Below are positions 1-12,900 of a DNA stretch of 64,000 bases, one piece after another. A model generated the notes under the pieces. It did no database searches and had not been told where the DNA came from. It saw only the letters and a program-made list of their open reading frames with translations. A program made the position numbers and the translations under genes. The DNA is taken from contig OZ038422.1 of assembly GCA_964036155.1 (NCBI GenBank), positions 61,403,201 to 61,467,200 on the forward strand, read 5' to 3'. Every line of letters begins with the position of its first letter. Position 1 is the stretch's first letter. This DNA is from Diploscapter coronatus. Taxonomy: Eukaryota; Nematoda; Chromadorea; Rhabditida; Rhabditidae.

Positions 1-2420
1 AAAAGTGCTAATTTTCATGTTTTATTGGGCTAGATCGAAGTTCAAATGGTGAATTTCTAATAGATGTGATTTTCCTTTTTTGAGAAAATCCAGAATATTT
101 TTGGATGTCTTCAGAAACCTTTAGGCTTATCTTGCCAAAGACTCGCTTGATTAGCTGAAAGTCCAGAAAACTAGCAAAATGAAACAAACCCACTCTTTTT
201 CTAGGCAAGATTTACACATCACTAGACACTCAATTTTATTATCTTCAAAATCGAATTTTCCCGAAAAATTAGTCAATTCACTTTCCTTCGTGCACAAGAT
301 CTCCCAGTCGTTTTTGTTTTGACGCCACATGCTTTTCGCGTGCATTAAAAAGTCTGATCCGACGTGGAAAATAAAATATCCCGGACTGTTTTCCCGTCCT
401 GTGCTTTATCATTGGATCAGATTAGAAATTAATTCAAATCCTCCGTGAGAAAGTTGAGTCACTACGTGGGATGAGCCAGCTTGAGCTTTGGTAAAAATAG
501 AACAAAAATTTCGATGCATTTAAAATAAACGTTTGTTTTTGTTGTTAAAGTCTCAATAGAAGTTTCATCCAATTAGCGAAAAGATCGAAAATTAGAGATA
601 TGAAATGCAAGAAAATAGCGCTGGAAAAGAAATTCGAAGTTCTAGAAATCCCTAGAGAACATGATGTTCTCACAGCTCTAAAGCTCGACCCCTCTGCGGA
701 ACATTTTTAGATCGCAATGTTCCGTTTAAATCTTTCTGCGGACCCTTTTATATTTCAAATTTTGACTGCTGACTTCTTCCCGTAATTTTTTCGCTATTCC
801 TGAAATCAGCCTAGAAATGAGAATTAGAAGTGGAGAAATCCCTAGGGATAAATGATGTTCTCTCGAATAGGGAGAATGATCGAGGCTCTAAATACGACAT
901 AAACATTTCGTGTGAGACGCGTGAACTTCGTCGGATGCAATCGCGAGATATCACCAGGCAAAAAATTGAATGAGCAACGAAACATCGTCGATCAAAATCG
1001 TTTGTCAGATGTGATATTTTTTAGCTTTTAGTGATATGATAACGCCTTTCCGCGAAGTGGTTGGTTATTCCAGATATTCCAGAGGCTGTGGTGTATTTCA
1101 AGAAATTGCTGGGGAATATTTTTTATTAGTAGGAAGAAAAAAGGCTTTCGTGAAATGATTTCATCATTTTAGGTGATTTTCTTAGAGATGTTTTTATCGC
1201 GGTATGATTAGATGATTTTTGAGGTTCATTTTTACCAGATAGAGAAAAGTAGTCGTTCATGCTTCAAGCAGAAAAAGTTGATGTTCAAATTCTAGCGTGA
1301 GAATTTTCTGTCGGCTTTTCGTAGGAATGATGGATAAAACTGGCTTGAACCACGTTGTTTCAGCAAAAAGTCTCTGCTTTGTTTTCAATTACTTGCATAG
1401 CTAATAAAGTCTACGAAACTAGATAGTTTCAGACGTAATAATAATGCCTTTTGAGGGGTTGGTAAAATATTTTTAGTTCAATGGCAGAAGTTGGCTGAAT
1501 TACTTGAATTTCGAAATTTTCGGTTGAAATTTGACATCGTTTTTTCTAGCGTTCAGTACTTTTTGTGGGTAGGATTTGTCTATCAGAGTCGAAAAGTCCT
1601 TAGACACTAGAACTAGAAAAGTAGTCCTGAGTTTTTCTCGAGTGTTTGTCGAAAAAATCCCTATTCAGAAATTTTTCCATTTGGTAAAATATGCCCTTCG
1701 AAAATTGACTGGGACTTTTTGAAATCTTGTTTGTTCGAGCGAAATTGCTGAGAGGAGCGATACGTGAAATTTGGCGAAAATCGCCCTCAAGTCAACAAGT
1801 TGCTCCGAAATCCCGAAACCCGACAATTTTCAGTTTTTGTCGTCCTTCGGCCTCTTCAAAACCCATATTCGAACTCAAATGAACGCACCCGACGGGTTCA
1901 ATCTTTTCTCCTATTATACAAAAAAAAAATTCGGATATTCAATTCAGTTTTTAGGGCCTATCCCCCAAAATAAGACCCGAGATTTTAAAGAAGTACACGG
2001 ATAAAAACCCTAGTTTTAGTGCTAAAGTAATTTTCATAGAAACTTCCTAAAGATTGGAAAAAGAGAAAATTCGATTTTCTTCCCAGGAAATACTCTAGGA
2101 AATCGGCCAGGAATCGAAATCCCGATATTTTGACCGGATTTTTTCTTTTGTAAATATTTTCGAGAAAAAAACCACGAGGACTCCAAAATTACGTAGCGCA
2201 ATTTAATAACTCCTCGAAAGGGTCTCGTGGTTTCAAATAAACTAGAGTTTTAGCCAACTGCGCTAAATTTCAATTGAAGTTTTATGAAGCAGACGTTTTT
2301 CTCTCCACGCAAAGTTTAATTTTCACGTCAAATTAGAGATTTCCAGTGAACATTCCTGACAAAAATACACTGAATAAAGATCAATTTGGAACAAAGTTTA
2401 AAAATGAGAAAAAAACTTAC
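1..2420. other. AT-rich stretch, no gene resolved (probable long intron)
   Basis: No exon with recognisable protein similarity was found on either strand. It lies downstream of the last visible exon of the Cys-loop channel, so it may be intron of that gene, with the four-helix membrane domain beyond base 1. Two small structures were noted: a direct repeat around 635-680 and 830-880 sharing the core AGAAATCCCTAG and GATGTTCTC, and a short hairpin at about 2169-2237 with arms ACCACGAG and CTCGTGGT. Confidence 0.5.
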
Positions 2421-5079
2421 AACTGATAATTTTAACGTAGCAAATTTGGGAGTCGAGGGGATAGTTCTTCAAATTTAAATTGCAAGCCAGGTTCAGAGTC
2501 ACTCGAGTTCCGTAAGATATCCGGCCCTCCTTCGAAATGTACATGTTAAAGTTGTGGACGGTGACCTAAAAAATTTATAAATTAAAAAGTACCCGAAAAG
2601 GATTTTTGGTTATTTCACCCAGTTTTTTCTCATCCAAATGTTTCTTTCCATAAACTGGATGAACTTTCCAAAAATCCCGAAAAATCCCGACCTCGTGAAA
2701 ATAAGAGCTCCGTGCGTTGGCTGAAAATAAATTCTGTTGATGATTGACTTAGGTCAGACCTACCAAAATACAAATCCGGCGTCCAGATTTTGTCGAGAAC
2801 GTTTTTGTCTGGAACTTTGGAACGGGTTATCTGGAAAATGGAGAAATTCCTACCATTTATTAGAATGTGACCAGTTTGGTTGTGCTTCATGTTGATGTCA
2901 AGCCAGGACCTGAAGAAAATATTTTTTGAAGAGAAATGCCGGATAAAACAGAATCCCAAGGAAGAACACTCAGATTCTGTGTCGCACTTTTCTCCTAACT
3001 TTATGAATCTTCTACACAAATAGTGGACGGGCTAAGCGAATTTTCCAAGAAATTTGATGGTATGACGTAATTTAAAAAATTTATTAAAAACTCACATGTA
3101 GAGGTACATGTCCATATCGAAGGCCTGAAAAATCAATATGTTCGGGTATTGTTGATTCTTTAACGAATTTCATTTCAACACGTGTATTTTCCTCGAACAA
3201 GTCAAGATTTCCTTTCCTGGACAAGACTTTGCTTAACTTTACCCCCCAATTAGCTAAAAATATGATTTTAATTGACGATATTTTATTAGAAGAGTTTGTC
3301 ATAGACTAGAAAACTCGGCATTTAAAATTGAATAGCCTCCGGTGACTGAGGTCAAATTAAAACAATTTATTTTTACTCCTTAGCAAACTTCGAACGGCTA
3401 TGATTAATTTATTTACTTAGAACGTCTTCTAAATTAGCATGTTTTTTGAAGTTTCTGATGAAGTTGCTGATGTTTCTTTTTTTATTTTAAGGATTTTGGC
3501 AAGTAAACTTCGTCGCGGAAAAACACCCTAGGTTAGAATTTCACCTCCAACTAACACGTATTCTTCGTATTTTGGTATGGGAACTAGGGGAATAGACGCG
3601 CATATTTGACATTTCGCCTGACTTTTTTCCGGTTAAACTTCCGCACGGGGGTGTTCTTGCTAAAGGGGCAGCAAAAATATCCCCTTTCGCGTGTTCAGCC
3701 ATACTTTACTCAAAACAGGCTCATATTTTATTCAAATACACATATTATGCCAAAAAAACGAAGAAAAACGCTCTAGCCTAATTTTTTATCGAATTGTTTG
3801 GAAACTTTGAAACATCCGGTGAAAGTCGGTTTATCCGCATTTTCTTCATAAAAAAAATTTAGGACCCAGTTTTTCATGAACCTGAACGAGATCCCCCGGG
3901 ATAGATTTTTTTTCGAAAAAAATGACGAAGTGGACCTCAATTTTCATTTCACTTGTGCTCTCCCGGTCCCTATTTTCTTTTTTAATGCCTCCATCTTTGC
4001 TGGAAGAGCTCAAAATGAGTTTGGTGAAATAGACGGTCTTTTGAAGGAAACACGCCGAAATTATCGTGTTTTTCTTACAAAAACAAGTTATTTTGGGAGG
4101 CATTTGTTGAACTAAAATGGACATTTCTTTATAGCTTTCTATAGATCTCCACAGAAGAATTAAGACTCTTGAGGTCAGAAAGTTCCGGAAAGTTGAAAAT
4201 TACGTAGGATTTTCTATTCAAAAATGTTTGAATAGGGGTTTATTTCCAAGAAGGTTAAGAATTAGCGATTTCTAGCTACGCGCACTTGTTTTTGCAAATT
4301 TGCAGCGAAGAACCTAATTAAAATCCACGAATTCAGTTATAAAAATAAGCAGCGCGCGTCTGCTGATAAAACTTGTCTTCAAAGAACAAAAATTAGTCAA
4401 TTTTCAAAGAAATGATCTTCAATCCGACATCCGTTTTTGAATTTTTTAAAGTCTAATTATGAAACTTTGTCACTCCATAGAAACAATTATTTGTAGTTTT
4501 AGCTTGATGTTTATTTTGTTTAATTTCCCAAAGGTTTTTCCCTTGAGATTGTAGACTAAAAGTTAGTTGGATTTTTGTTCACCCCCGAAAATTTTGCGAC
4601 GAATTTCCAATAACGCGATTTTCTGTAGGCAAAATCAGACATGAATTTGTTTTGCACTTTATCGGAAAATCTTTCGAAAATTCGGCAAAATTATTGCGAA
4701 AATAATCTGCATTTTCGGGTTCCCAAAGGAGACGCGATTGAATATTGAAATTAAGAATCTCTTAAATTCGGGAAATTCGATATTTTTGAATATTTAAAAA
4801 AAAAAAAAAAAAAAAGTGAAAAAATAATCTGAATAAAAACTTCTGATAAGATAAAGAAAATACAAACCATCTCGGTGGCCCGGAAATTTCCCATCGATTC
4901 GACGTAAAATCCAACATGCACTTGTAAAGGACCAGTCTCGTTGTTTGTAGGCATCGGTTTATCCTGAAATTCGTCGAAAAATATCGAATTTGAAAATGGT
5001 CTTGCTGTTTACGTTTAGCATCTGATAGATGACGTTAGCGGTTGCAGAATTTGCCGAGATTTGGGGTATCAGGAAGTAT
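2421..5079 (-). CDS. Cys-loop ligand-gated ion channel, extracellular domain exons (partial)
   Basis: Six exons of the ligand-binding domain of a pentameric Cys-loop receptor can be read in order on the minus strand: about 5013-5079, 4866-4961, 3095-3122, 2886-2912, 2766-2804 with 2692-2716, and 2421-2562. Diagnostic pieces are VHVGFYVESMGNFRATEM, AFDMDMYLYM followed by SWLDINMKH, DKIWTPDLYF, and the signature loop CNLNLKNYPLDSQIC, where two cysteines are separated by exactly 13 residues. The pattern is closest to invertebrate anionic (GABA, glycine or glutamate-gated chloride) subunits: the loop reads YPLD, and the segment before it ends in YFHE. The signal peptide exon upstream and the four membrane helices downstream were not found, so both ends are open. 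Ligand and ion selectivity cannot be assigned because the M2 segment is not in the window. Confidence 0.8.
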
Positions 5080-5082
5080 CTG

Positions 5083-8000
5083 AAAATCTCAGAAAATTTT
5101 TGAGTTTCTAATTCTTGGACTTGTTCATTTTTGGACTGAATCTTTTAGGCTTAAATTTAGATTAATTTTTTTCCTAACTGCTAACTTTTCGGGCTAATTT
5201 AAAAATCGAAACTTTGGGCTAATAAATGGATTTTTGGAAAGGAACAATTTCTGAAACTGTCTTTTTTAAGGTTCAGCTGATCAGCTGAACTTGACTATAG
5301 TCGATTTTTTTGGTTTTCTGACTGATAATTGACTTCTTGAAAAGTGACCAAATTAAGGGATCCCCAGCACGTTTTTTGTTCAGAGAAGCGTTCGACCGAA
5401 AGGAGGCCTTAGCTAGCACCTGTGCGCGTTCCTTGTAATCGACACCGATTCGCTAGAATATTCACGAGACTCGGAGATAAGGGGTTAACCTAACTTCGCA
5501 TATGTGAAAATTTCAAGATTGATCTTGAAGCACATGGCTGTGATTTGAGAATAAATCTCGATAAATTTCGCATTTTAGATTTAGACTGCGAGATTTCGAA
5601 AATTTTTAACCAATTTTCCATTTTGGTCACTTTTGTACTTTTAGAAGAGATAAAGTTTTTTCGCGCATATTTTCTTTAGATTTTCATAGAAATGATAGAA
5701 GCTTTGCACCCATAAGAAAACTTACATAAGAATTAGCAGATAATCGAATAGTTGTCGGTATTTGTCGGTCATAATTCTAGCATATGAAATTAATTTTCCC
5801 TGAATAATAGGATAGATAATCAGGAAGTGGTGCCACTGCAAATCCCCTAGAATGGGGGATTGTGAATGACGAGACAGGGGCGGAGCTCAGACTGCTTCCC
5901 GCGGTACGGGTCTCGGCAGGGACAGCTTTTCTGCCGTACGTGAGCAAAATGCTGTCGGGTGCTTTCTTAGGGCGAATAAGGGGCGGAGCCCTGTCTGAAA
6001 AACCTCCTATAGAATAAGGGTATTAGAACGCGCGCTGGGCACTAAAATACCCCAATATGGAAACGATTCAATGTAATAAACGATAAAAAATAGACGGAAG
6101 TGCGTCCAGATTTACCCTAAGAAAATTTATTTATGAAAATGCGTGCAAATAAGATGGAATAATCTATAAACTTTCACATAAGATAAATTTAGCTTAATCA
6201 GCCGTAAAAATATGTGTTTCAAAATAAAACTAAGATAAAGCTAAAAATAAAATCAAAAATGAAAATATGTGCGTAGTGAAGATTTTTAGATTCGACAGGA
6301 AATTAGAATCCAAAGATAGTCGCAAAAATAGAGAAAATCTGCAGACTTTTACCTAGTAATCGAGATCTTTCAAACGTTGTCGCGAATTTCCACAGCGCCT
6401 ACCTACTCCTCTGCCCCCTCCCCGATATGTTTCTGGTAATACAAATAACGAATTGTTCAATTTGTTATGAAAAGGAGTTTTTTCAAGCTAAACACGAAAA
6501 TGTGACAAATTTTCTGGAATCTAAGGGAAAATATTAGATTTTGGTCTTATTTGAAAAGGAAGTCTAGTGAAATTTTCTAGCATTAGCGTAATGATAAATG
6601 TCGAACTACAAAGACGTTTTCTAGTTAAACCTCGCGGAACTACAAACCTTTGGCAATTTGTATGATTTTTTGTCAAAAATCTAACCCAAGAGAATAGAAA
6701 TAAAGTATACTAAAAGAGTGCAATGTTATACCTTAAAATCTGCAATTTTGATTGAAAATGAGGATAATTTAATTACCGAATTAGCTAAATTGACTGGATA
6801 TTACGTAACAAGCAAATCATGAATTATAATTTCATCAAACTTCAACAAATTTTATTAGTAGAACTCTCATGAAGTCCAATTCACTCTTCATGTTATCTTT
6901 TAAAATTTGTCTTCTTCGCAACTTTTGAGTTAATTCCATAAAGCCCTAGATTCTAGACTATTTATTCCAAATGAAAGCCACATTGTCACTAAACAAAAAT
7001 AGAAGCCGAAACAAGCAAAATAATCAAATTTGTATAAAAATGGGGACATTTTCGCGTGCCGAGCATAATTTTTACAACAAAATAGCAATAGAATAAGGGT
7101 TAGCCATAAAGAGATTCCGAAAGAACTAACGAAAAGTTCCTGTTTTGTCTTTAGCAGCGAACCTCGAGAGCGTCACTTTTTCATGAACACCTCGAGCGCA
7201 AAACAAAGAAGTATCGTTGAAAATTCCATAGAAAAATTATTACCCGAAAAAGCGCTGAACTCGATTTATGTGCTGTCACATTTTATCTAAGCCTGGACAT
7301 TTATAAATACTTGAAAGAATAATCATATTTGAAATGTTACCCAAAAATAAGATTTTCAAATTTGAACACCTGGTAAAAAAGGCTAAATTTGATCAGTTCG
7401 GTCCGATATTTTGGGAAAGGCTAATTTTTGCCTATTTCGATAAAAATGACTTTCAAGCCTACGACTTGCAAAAATGTGATTTTCAAACTTCGAGTAGGCG
7501 AAAAATATGGCTAATTCAAAGGACGGGCATATTCTAACCGTTGTTAAGAATTCATCGCTGGATGCTTTGTTCTTACTTTTTTCCTCAGCTAGTTAGAATA
7601 TACCCTATTCGAGGGTGCTTTGCGCGGGAGAATTTCACTAAATTGGCGCATAAAAGCAGCTAGTTCTACAAAACAAAAAGGTCGTTTTATTCGAGTCTGG
7701 AATTTGTCCGCAGATTTAAAACCACTTGTGCAACAAATTCAAACACACTCGAAAATTGCGTGCGTTGAAATTAAAACTTGAAAAATGAGATAGATTTAAA
7801 TAATCAAACCTCAGTCATTTTTAAGCACCTAATTTCCCTTTGGAACGCCAAGAATTGAATTATTCACACCCGGAGATATCATAAGGAAGAAAAAATCCGA
7901 TCTTTCGGAGAAATAAATAATTTAAATGGTAACCCCGATAACTTTATGTAGGTAAATATTACGCGAAATATAGTGCAGATGTAGTGCGTAAGAAAGCCCA

Positions 8001-9917
8001 GGCCTATGAAAATTAAAAATAGGGCCGGGTTTGAGGATCCTAAAAATATCACTCTTGAAGGCATCGAAAATGTGATGGAAGAAAATAAGTGAACTTTCAG
8101 AAATGGGAAATTATGAAGACTTCTTTTGTTAATGAATAGTTCCCTTGGGAGATTTCTGAACCACATTTTGTATACAACCTATTCAGCTCCGGTGAAAAAT
8201 TAGCTTCTTTTCCGATAATTTCGAAAATTTCAATTTTCTCAGCGTTTAAACTCTGAAAAACTACCTAGAAACTGGTACTCGACTATAAATTTTATTGAAA
8301 AAAGTTTCATGCTTGATTTTTATGCGAGCACATGTAAAAACGAAATACTAATGGATAATTAGTACCTGGAAGCTGGGCTATAAATTGGTATACGCTTTAC
8401 TTTTCGGTGGTCTTGGAAACTTCGAAGATAAATTGCTAGGAAATGGCGATTTTTGATATTTTTAGTGTGTTGATATGTTGATTCTACCGTGTGCCTGAAA
8501 TTTTTAGAGTGAATTTTGGTTTGAGCTGTTTGGCTATTTGTGCTCACCCCCATCACTTTCATGCATATTCAATGGCTCTGTTGTATAAGGTGGGGTCATT
8601 TATCTAGACAAAAAGGGAATGGTCCGAGTGACCCGAACAAGAAGAACACTTCCTGATTAGTGCATCGAACATTTTGGGGAAAATGTTTGGAACGTTATGA
8701 TTGAACCTTTAAACGTTAGACAGCAAAGATGGGAAAAATCTTATCAATAAGATTTGTACAGGTCGGTAAAACAACGTTGGGCTGTCAAGAGTCGAATTCC
8801 GAGTTCCATAACTTCAAGCAATGTCAACGATTGAATCGAACTTATCGGTTAGTTTTAAAACTTTATAATCAGACCAGAAAGAATCCATACTCTAATTTGA
8901 ATGTGCAAAAATACTGATATGATGATCACGCTTTTTTAGTTATTCAATCGAATAAAAGAAATGCTGATGAATTGAAATAAGGGTTCTTTTCTGGAAGCGG
9001 CTATTTTTCATCATCATCAAATTTTGTTTTCGGACTGAAATAGAGTGGACTGGGTTGAATTTTAGAGGAACAACTAATTTGGGATTTGATGGAATATATG
9101 AAATTTTGGTTGTTGTTCAGATATTCGGCTAGCTAATATTCCATTTATTTTGGTCTAGAATATGGTATTCTCGTGGCTGGATATTTTGGAGTATTTGATG
9201 AATTTTCTAACGGTCTAATATTGTATTCAGTCTAGATATCATGATGGATCTACTGACTAATTCGTAATGGAAAGAAGATCAAAATGCCAGGAAATAGACT
9301 TTTTCATATCTTGTTAGTAGGTTTTACAAAATTTGAAACAGCCAATAAATTTTTATTTATTATTTCGACTTGCACTTCGTGTGGCGTACAAGATTTCCGA
9401 ATGAAAGGCTCAAAAAAGGAGACTCGCAAAAACTGAATATGAATGCAAAGGGAATTTGCTGCAAGAGGGAACATGGTTTTTCTAACGGCAAAATGAGAGG
9501 GGTTGTGAAAAGGAATCAAAGGAGCACGGCTTTTGCAATGATAATTAGCACGATTGACTTCTCTACATAACTTTAGAAAGAATTGAGATTCGTCTACAAA
9601 TAAATTAGGAAAAAGGTGCGATGGCACCTACGACATTTGTATGATTGACTATCATACTAACTTTTAGAAGAAGGTAGAAAACGGGATTTTCAATAGTCGG
9701 AAATGTGCTCAAAATTATGGGTTTAGAACTATTGAAACACAGAAAATGATGAGAGATAATTGCATAAGGCAGTATAAGGGCAGATCATTCTGTTTGATGA
9801 AAGAAGACTTTTAAGAAAGACAGAAAACCCCAAGATGAATTGGGAGGGATGAGATTTTCGGAGATTCTTTGTTTGACTACAAAATAAATAAATAAATTAG
9901 TGAGGGTGCGCGTAGAA
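5083..9917. other. Intergenic or intronic AT-rich region without a supported gene
   Basis: Short open frames occur on both strands, but none shows splice-supported extension, a recognisable domain or coding-like codon choice. The only compositional island is the GC-rich stretch at about 5850-6005, listed separately. The first exon of the ion channel could lie here but was not identified. Confidence 0.5.
5850..6005. repeat. GC-rich inverted-repeat island
   Basis: A GC-rich block in AT-rich surroundings. It begins near GAGACAGGGGCGGAGCTC and ends near GGGGCGGAGCCCTGTCTG, so AGACAGGG and CCCTGTCT face each other while GGGGCGGAG is repeated directly. Inside lies a smaller hairpin with CGGCAG and CTGCCG. 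It looks like a small non-autonomous element or structured repeat, and no coding content is visible. Confidence 0.4.
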
Positions 9918-12900
9918 TTAGGCGTATTTGTCTCGGCAAATTCCCCGAACGGCAACTTGATGAGGTGGGCACTTGTCTTCGCACTTCTTGACGATCCGCT
10001 CCCCGACTATCCTCATCACCTGGACTTGGCCGTTTGGACAAGGGCCTGAATTTTGGCTTTCTCATGACGTCTATTATTTTTGGGTTGTTAGACGAGTTGT
10101 ACCAAAAGTGATGGAAGGGTCCTTGCATTTCGGTTCAACCTCCTTCAACCCACCATTTCTCATTTACCTTGGTTAGAGTCTTTCTTGCTCGAGAGCTTCG
10201 ATTGCTCTTTCCTGATGCTACTACTTCTTCCACCAGCAGTGTTGTCTTCAGTGGAGCAGCATTGGAATCTAGAATTTTAAGATCAAACTTGAAATTTCGA
10301 CCAGATTTACCGTTGAGTGGTTACTGATCGGACGCATTTGTAGCCGGCCGGACAAGTGTTGCTTCCGACGTTCGAACACTGTACAGGAGTTCCTGTGGAT
10401 GGGAAGAGAAGGGCCGATCCAGAAGGACAGCCTAAGAAAGAATAGGTTAGAATTGCATTTGGAGGATAGATTTACCGTCGCTTGCCAGGGTCACCGAACA
10501 GCAGTAGTAATTCTTGGTCTTCTTCGAGAACGTGCACTTGTATCCGGTCGGGCATGGGCTCGTGGTGCACTGCTTCGGAGATCCGTTGACGAGGTAGGCG
10601 TTACCCTTCTCGCAAACGTCGCTCTTTCCGCTGCTAGTAGCCTCTTCAGAATCGGTCGGCCTGAGCCTACTCAACGTGTTTCCTTTGTTGGATTTGACTG
10701 AAAATTTAGAGGTGGTTAATTTTTTAAGTGAAACTTTACCGGTAGATGTTCCAACAGTCGGTCGAACCTCACGATTACCACTAGTACCGCCGATTCCTCG
10801 TCCACAACAGATGTTTTGTTGGGCCGTCTGCGAGAACTGGCAAGAATATCCTGAAAATCTTCATTTTATGAAAGACTTATCTATCCCCTTATTATTTTCA
10901 TTGATTTCTTGGTAGTTTTTTTTTCTAGATTTTCCCTAACAACAATTTTTTACCTCTTGGGCAAGAAGGCTTAGCTGGATCGCAGAATCGTACGTTGGTG
11001 GTTCTTGGCTCGACGTATGGGGTCTTAAGATAATCGCATTTGTGAAGAATACAGTTTGATTTACCTGTCCTGGAATTGGGCAAGTGCTCATCGGTCGGCT
11101 GAGTTTTTTGACGCAGTGATCGGCGACGACGTCCATTTCAGGTGGGCAGACGCAGAGCTGGGTATCGGTGTCGCAAGTCGACAAATTCTGGCACTGCTCG
11201 TCCATCTCACAGGTTTCACCGGGAACTGCCTTCTTGAAGCACTGTCCTTTGACCTCGATCTCGGTCTCTTCGTTGCAAAGAGGCTTGCAAACTCCGTCGA
11301 CATTGGCGAGTCCAGTCGGGCAAGAGCATACGGAGTCTTTACACACTGCGCCAGTCGGGCACTGGACTTGGTTCTGGCAAACTTCTCCGATCGAAACGCG
11401 GTCCATGCAGACTCCATCGACGTAAACTTGCTTCTCCGTGCAGGCCTGTTCGCCATTCGAGGTACAGCAAAGTTGCGCACCGGAGATCGATCTCTGGCAT
11501 GAATATCCTCGTGGGCACGTGCTCTTGAAAATTACGGCATTCGAATTGAATCCTTCAGCTATCTTACCTGTCCGATGGCACAGCTTTGAGGTTCTCCAGT
11601 GATTCCAATGAACGCGACTGAGTCATGTGGGCAGCCACCGCTCATACCGCAGCATTGGAATTGGTTGTTTTGAACGGAGAATTGGCAGAAGTATCCGACT
11701 AAATTTCTCCGACTCATCAAAAGAACTCTGAAATTTTAAAAATGTTATACCTGGGCAATTGTTGGCAGCGGCCGTGCAGATTCTTGGAGCGTTCGTGGCA
11801 GAATCTCTGTATGCGACTTGATTGTTGGGACATCCAAGAGCGGCGATAGATTTTGGTGTGGTGATCGGGGTAGCTCCGCAGCACTGAAATCTCGGTCGTT
11901 CTAGAAAAAAAACTGATCAAAGTTTTCACCTGATATCTCTGATTCGACAGCGACCACTGACAACTGTAGCCTGTCGGACAAGGAGCGTTTGGTGGATTGA
12001 ATGGATCACAAGGAGCGATTTGATTATCCTTCATGTAAACAAACTCATTCGGTGGACATCCGTCTGAATGAATTCCTCATTTTGCACTGAATACTCTCTC
12101 ACCAGAAACTGAAGCGACTTCTCCCTTGCAGCAGAATCCGGTGGTGAATTCGTTCTGCGTGGACTGGCAGCTAAACCCGTTCGGACAAGTGATGAAGGCT
12201 CCAACAGTGCAAGATCTGGGCATCTGGCTGCTTTCTTCGATGTGGAATTCGGCTCTGTTCGGGCAGAGGAAGGACGACGAGCAGCAATAGCCCTGGAATG
12301 CTCCTGGCACATCAGACTGGCAAGAATAGCCATTTGGACACTGGTTAGCGCTGGCGCTGATTGTGCATCTAAATTTTTGGTCTTCATTTCTGAAAATCTT
12401 CCTCGATCCTACCTAATTGGGCTCTTCGAAGATGGCTCTCGGTACAGAGCTTTGCCAGACGGGCAGAGGTCACCAGTGATCGAAGCACAGCAGTAGTATC
12501 TTATAAAAACAGTTATTGTAAATTCGTTTTGTCAGAGTTTCAGAAACTAAGGATATATGTGAAAATACCGATTCTTTTGAGCGTTGAATCTGCAGAGATA
12601 GTTGCTTGGGCAGCTTCCTTCGACGTTGATGAGGCACTCTCGAACGGACATGTCGACAGCGTTGACGTAGGCCTTTTCTCCTTCGGGACAGACATCTAAA
12701 GGACGGAAACTTCTTTCGTTCTGATTTTTTGCTATTTTACCCATGTTCGTGGCACCACAGCAGACGCTGTTTCCAGAGAGTTGGTCATAGGTGCAAGCGA
12801 AGTTGGTCGGGCAGCTGTTGGAGAGGGCAGAGTTACACTCATACGGCATGTTGGTGTTCGGATTAACCTTGAATTTGTCTTTGAAAATGAACTTTAAAAC

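Noticed and set aside
7879..8166. Hydrophobic 95-codon minus-strand frame
   Set aside because: Looks membrane-like only because the sequence is AT-rich. No motif and no splice evidence.
9304..9627. 107-codon minus-strand frame, also open on the plus strand
   Set aside because: No splice-supported extension, domain or signal peptide. Both strands being open over the same stretch argues against coding.
11056..11502. 148-codon plus-strand frame opposite the Kunitz/lustrin gene
   Set aside because: It lies exactly over the EB-module exon of the minus-strand gene. The opposite frame is open because of codon bias.
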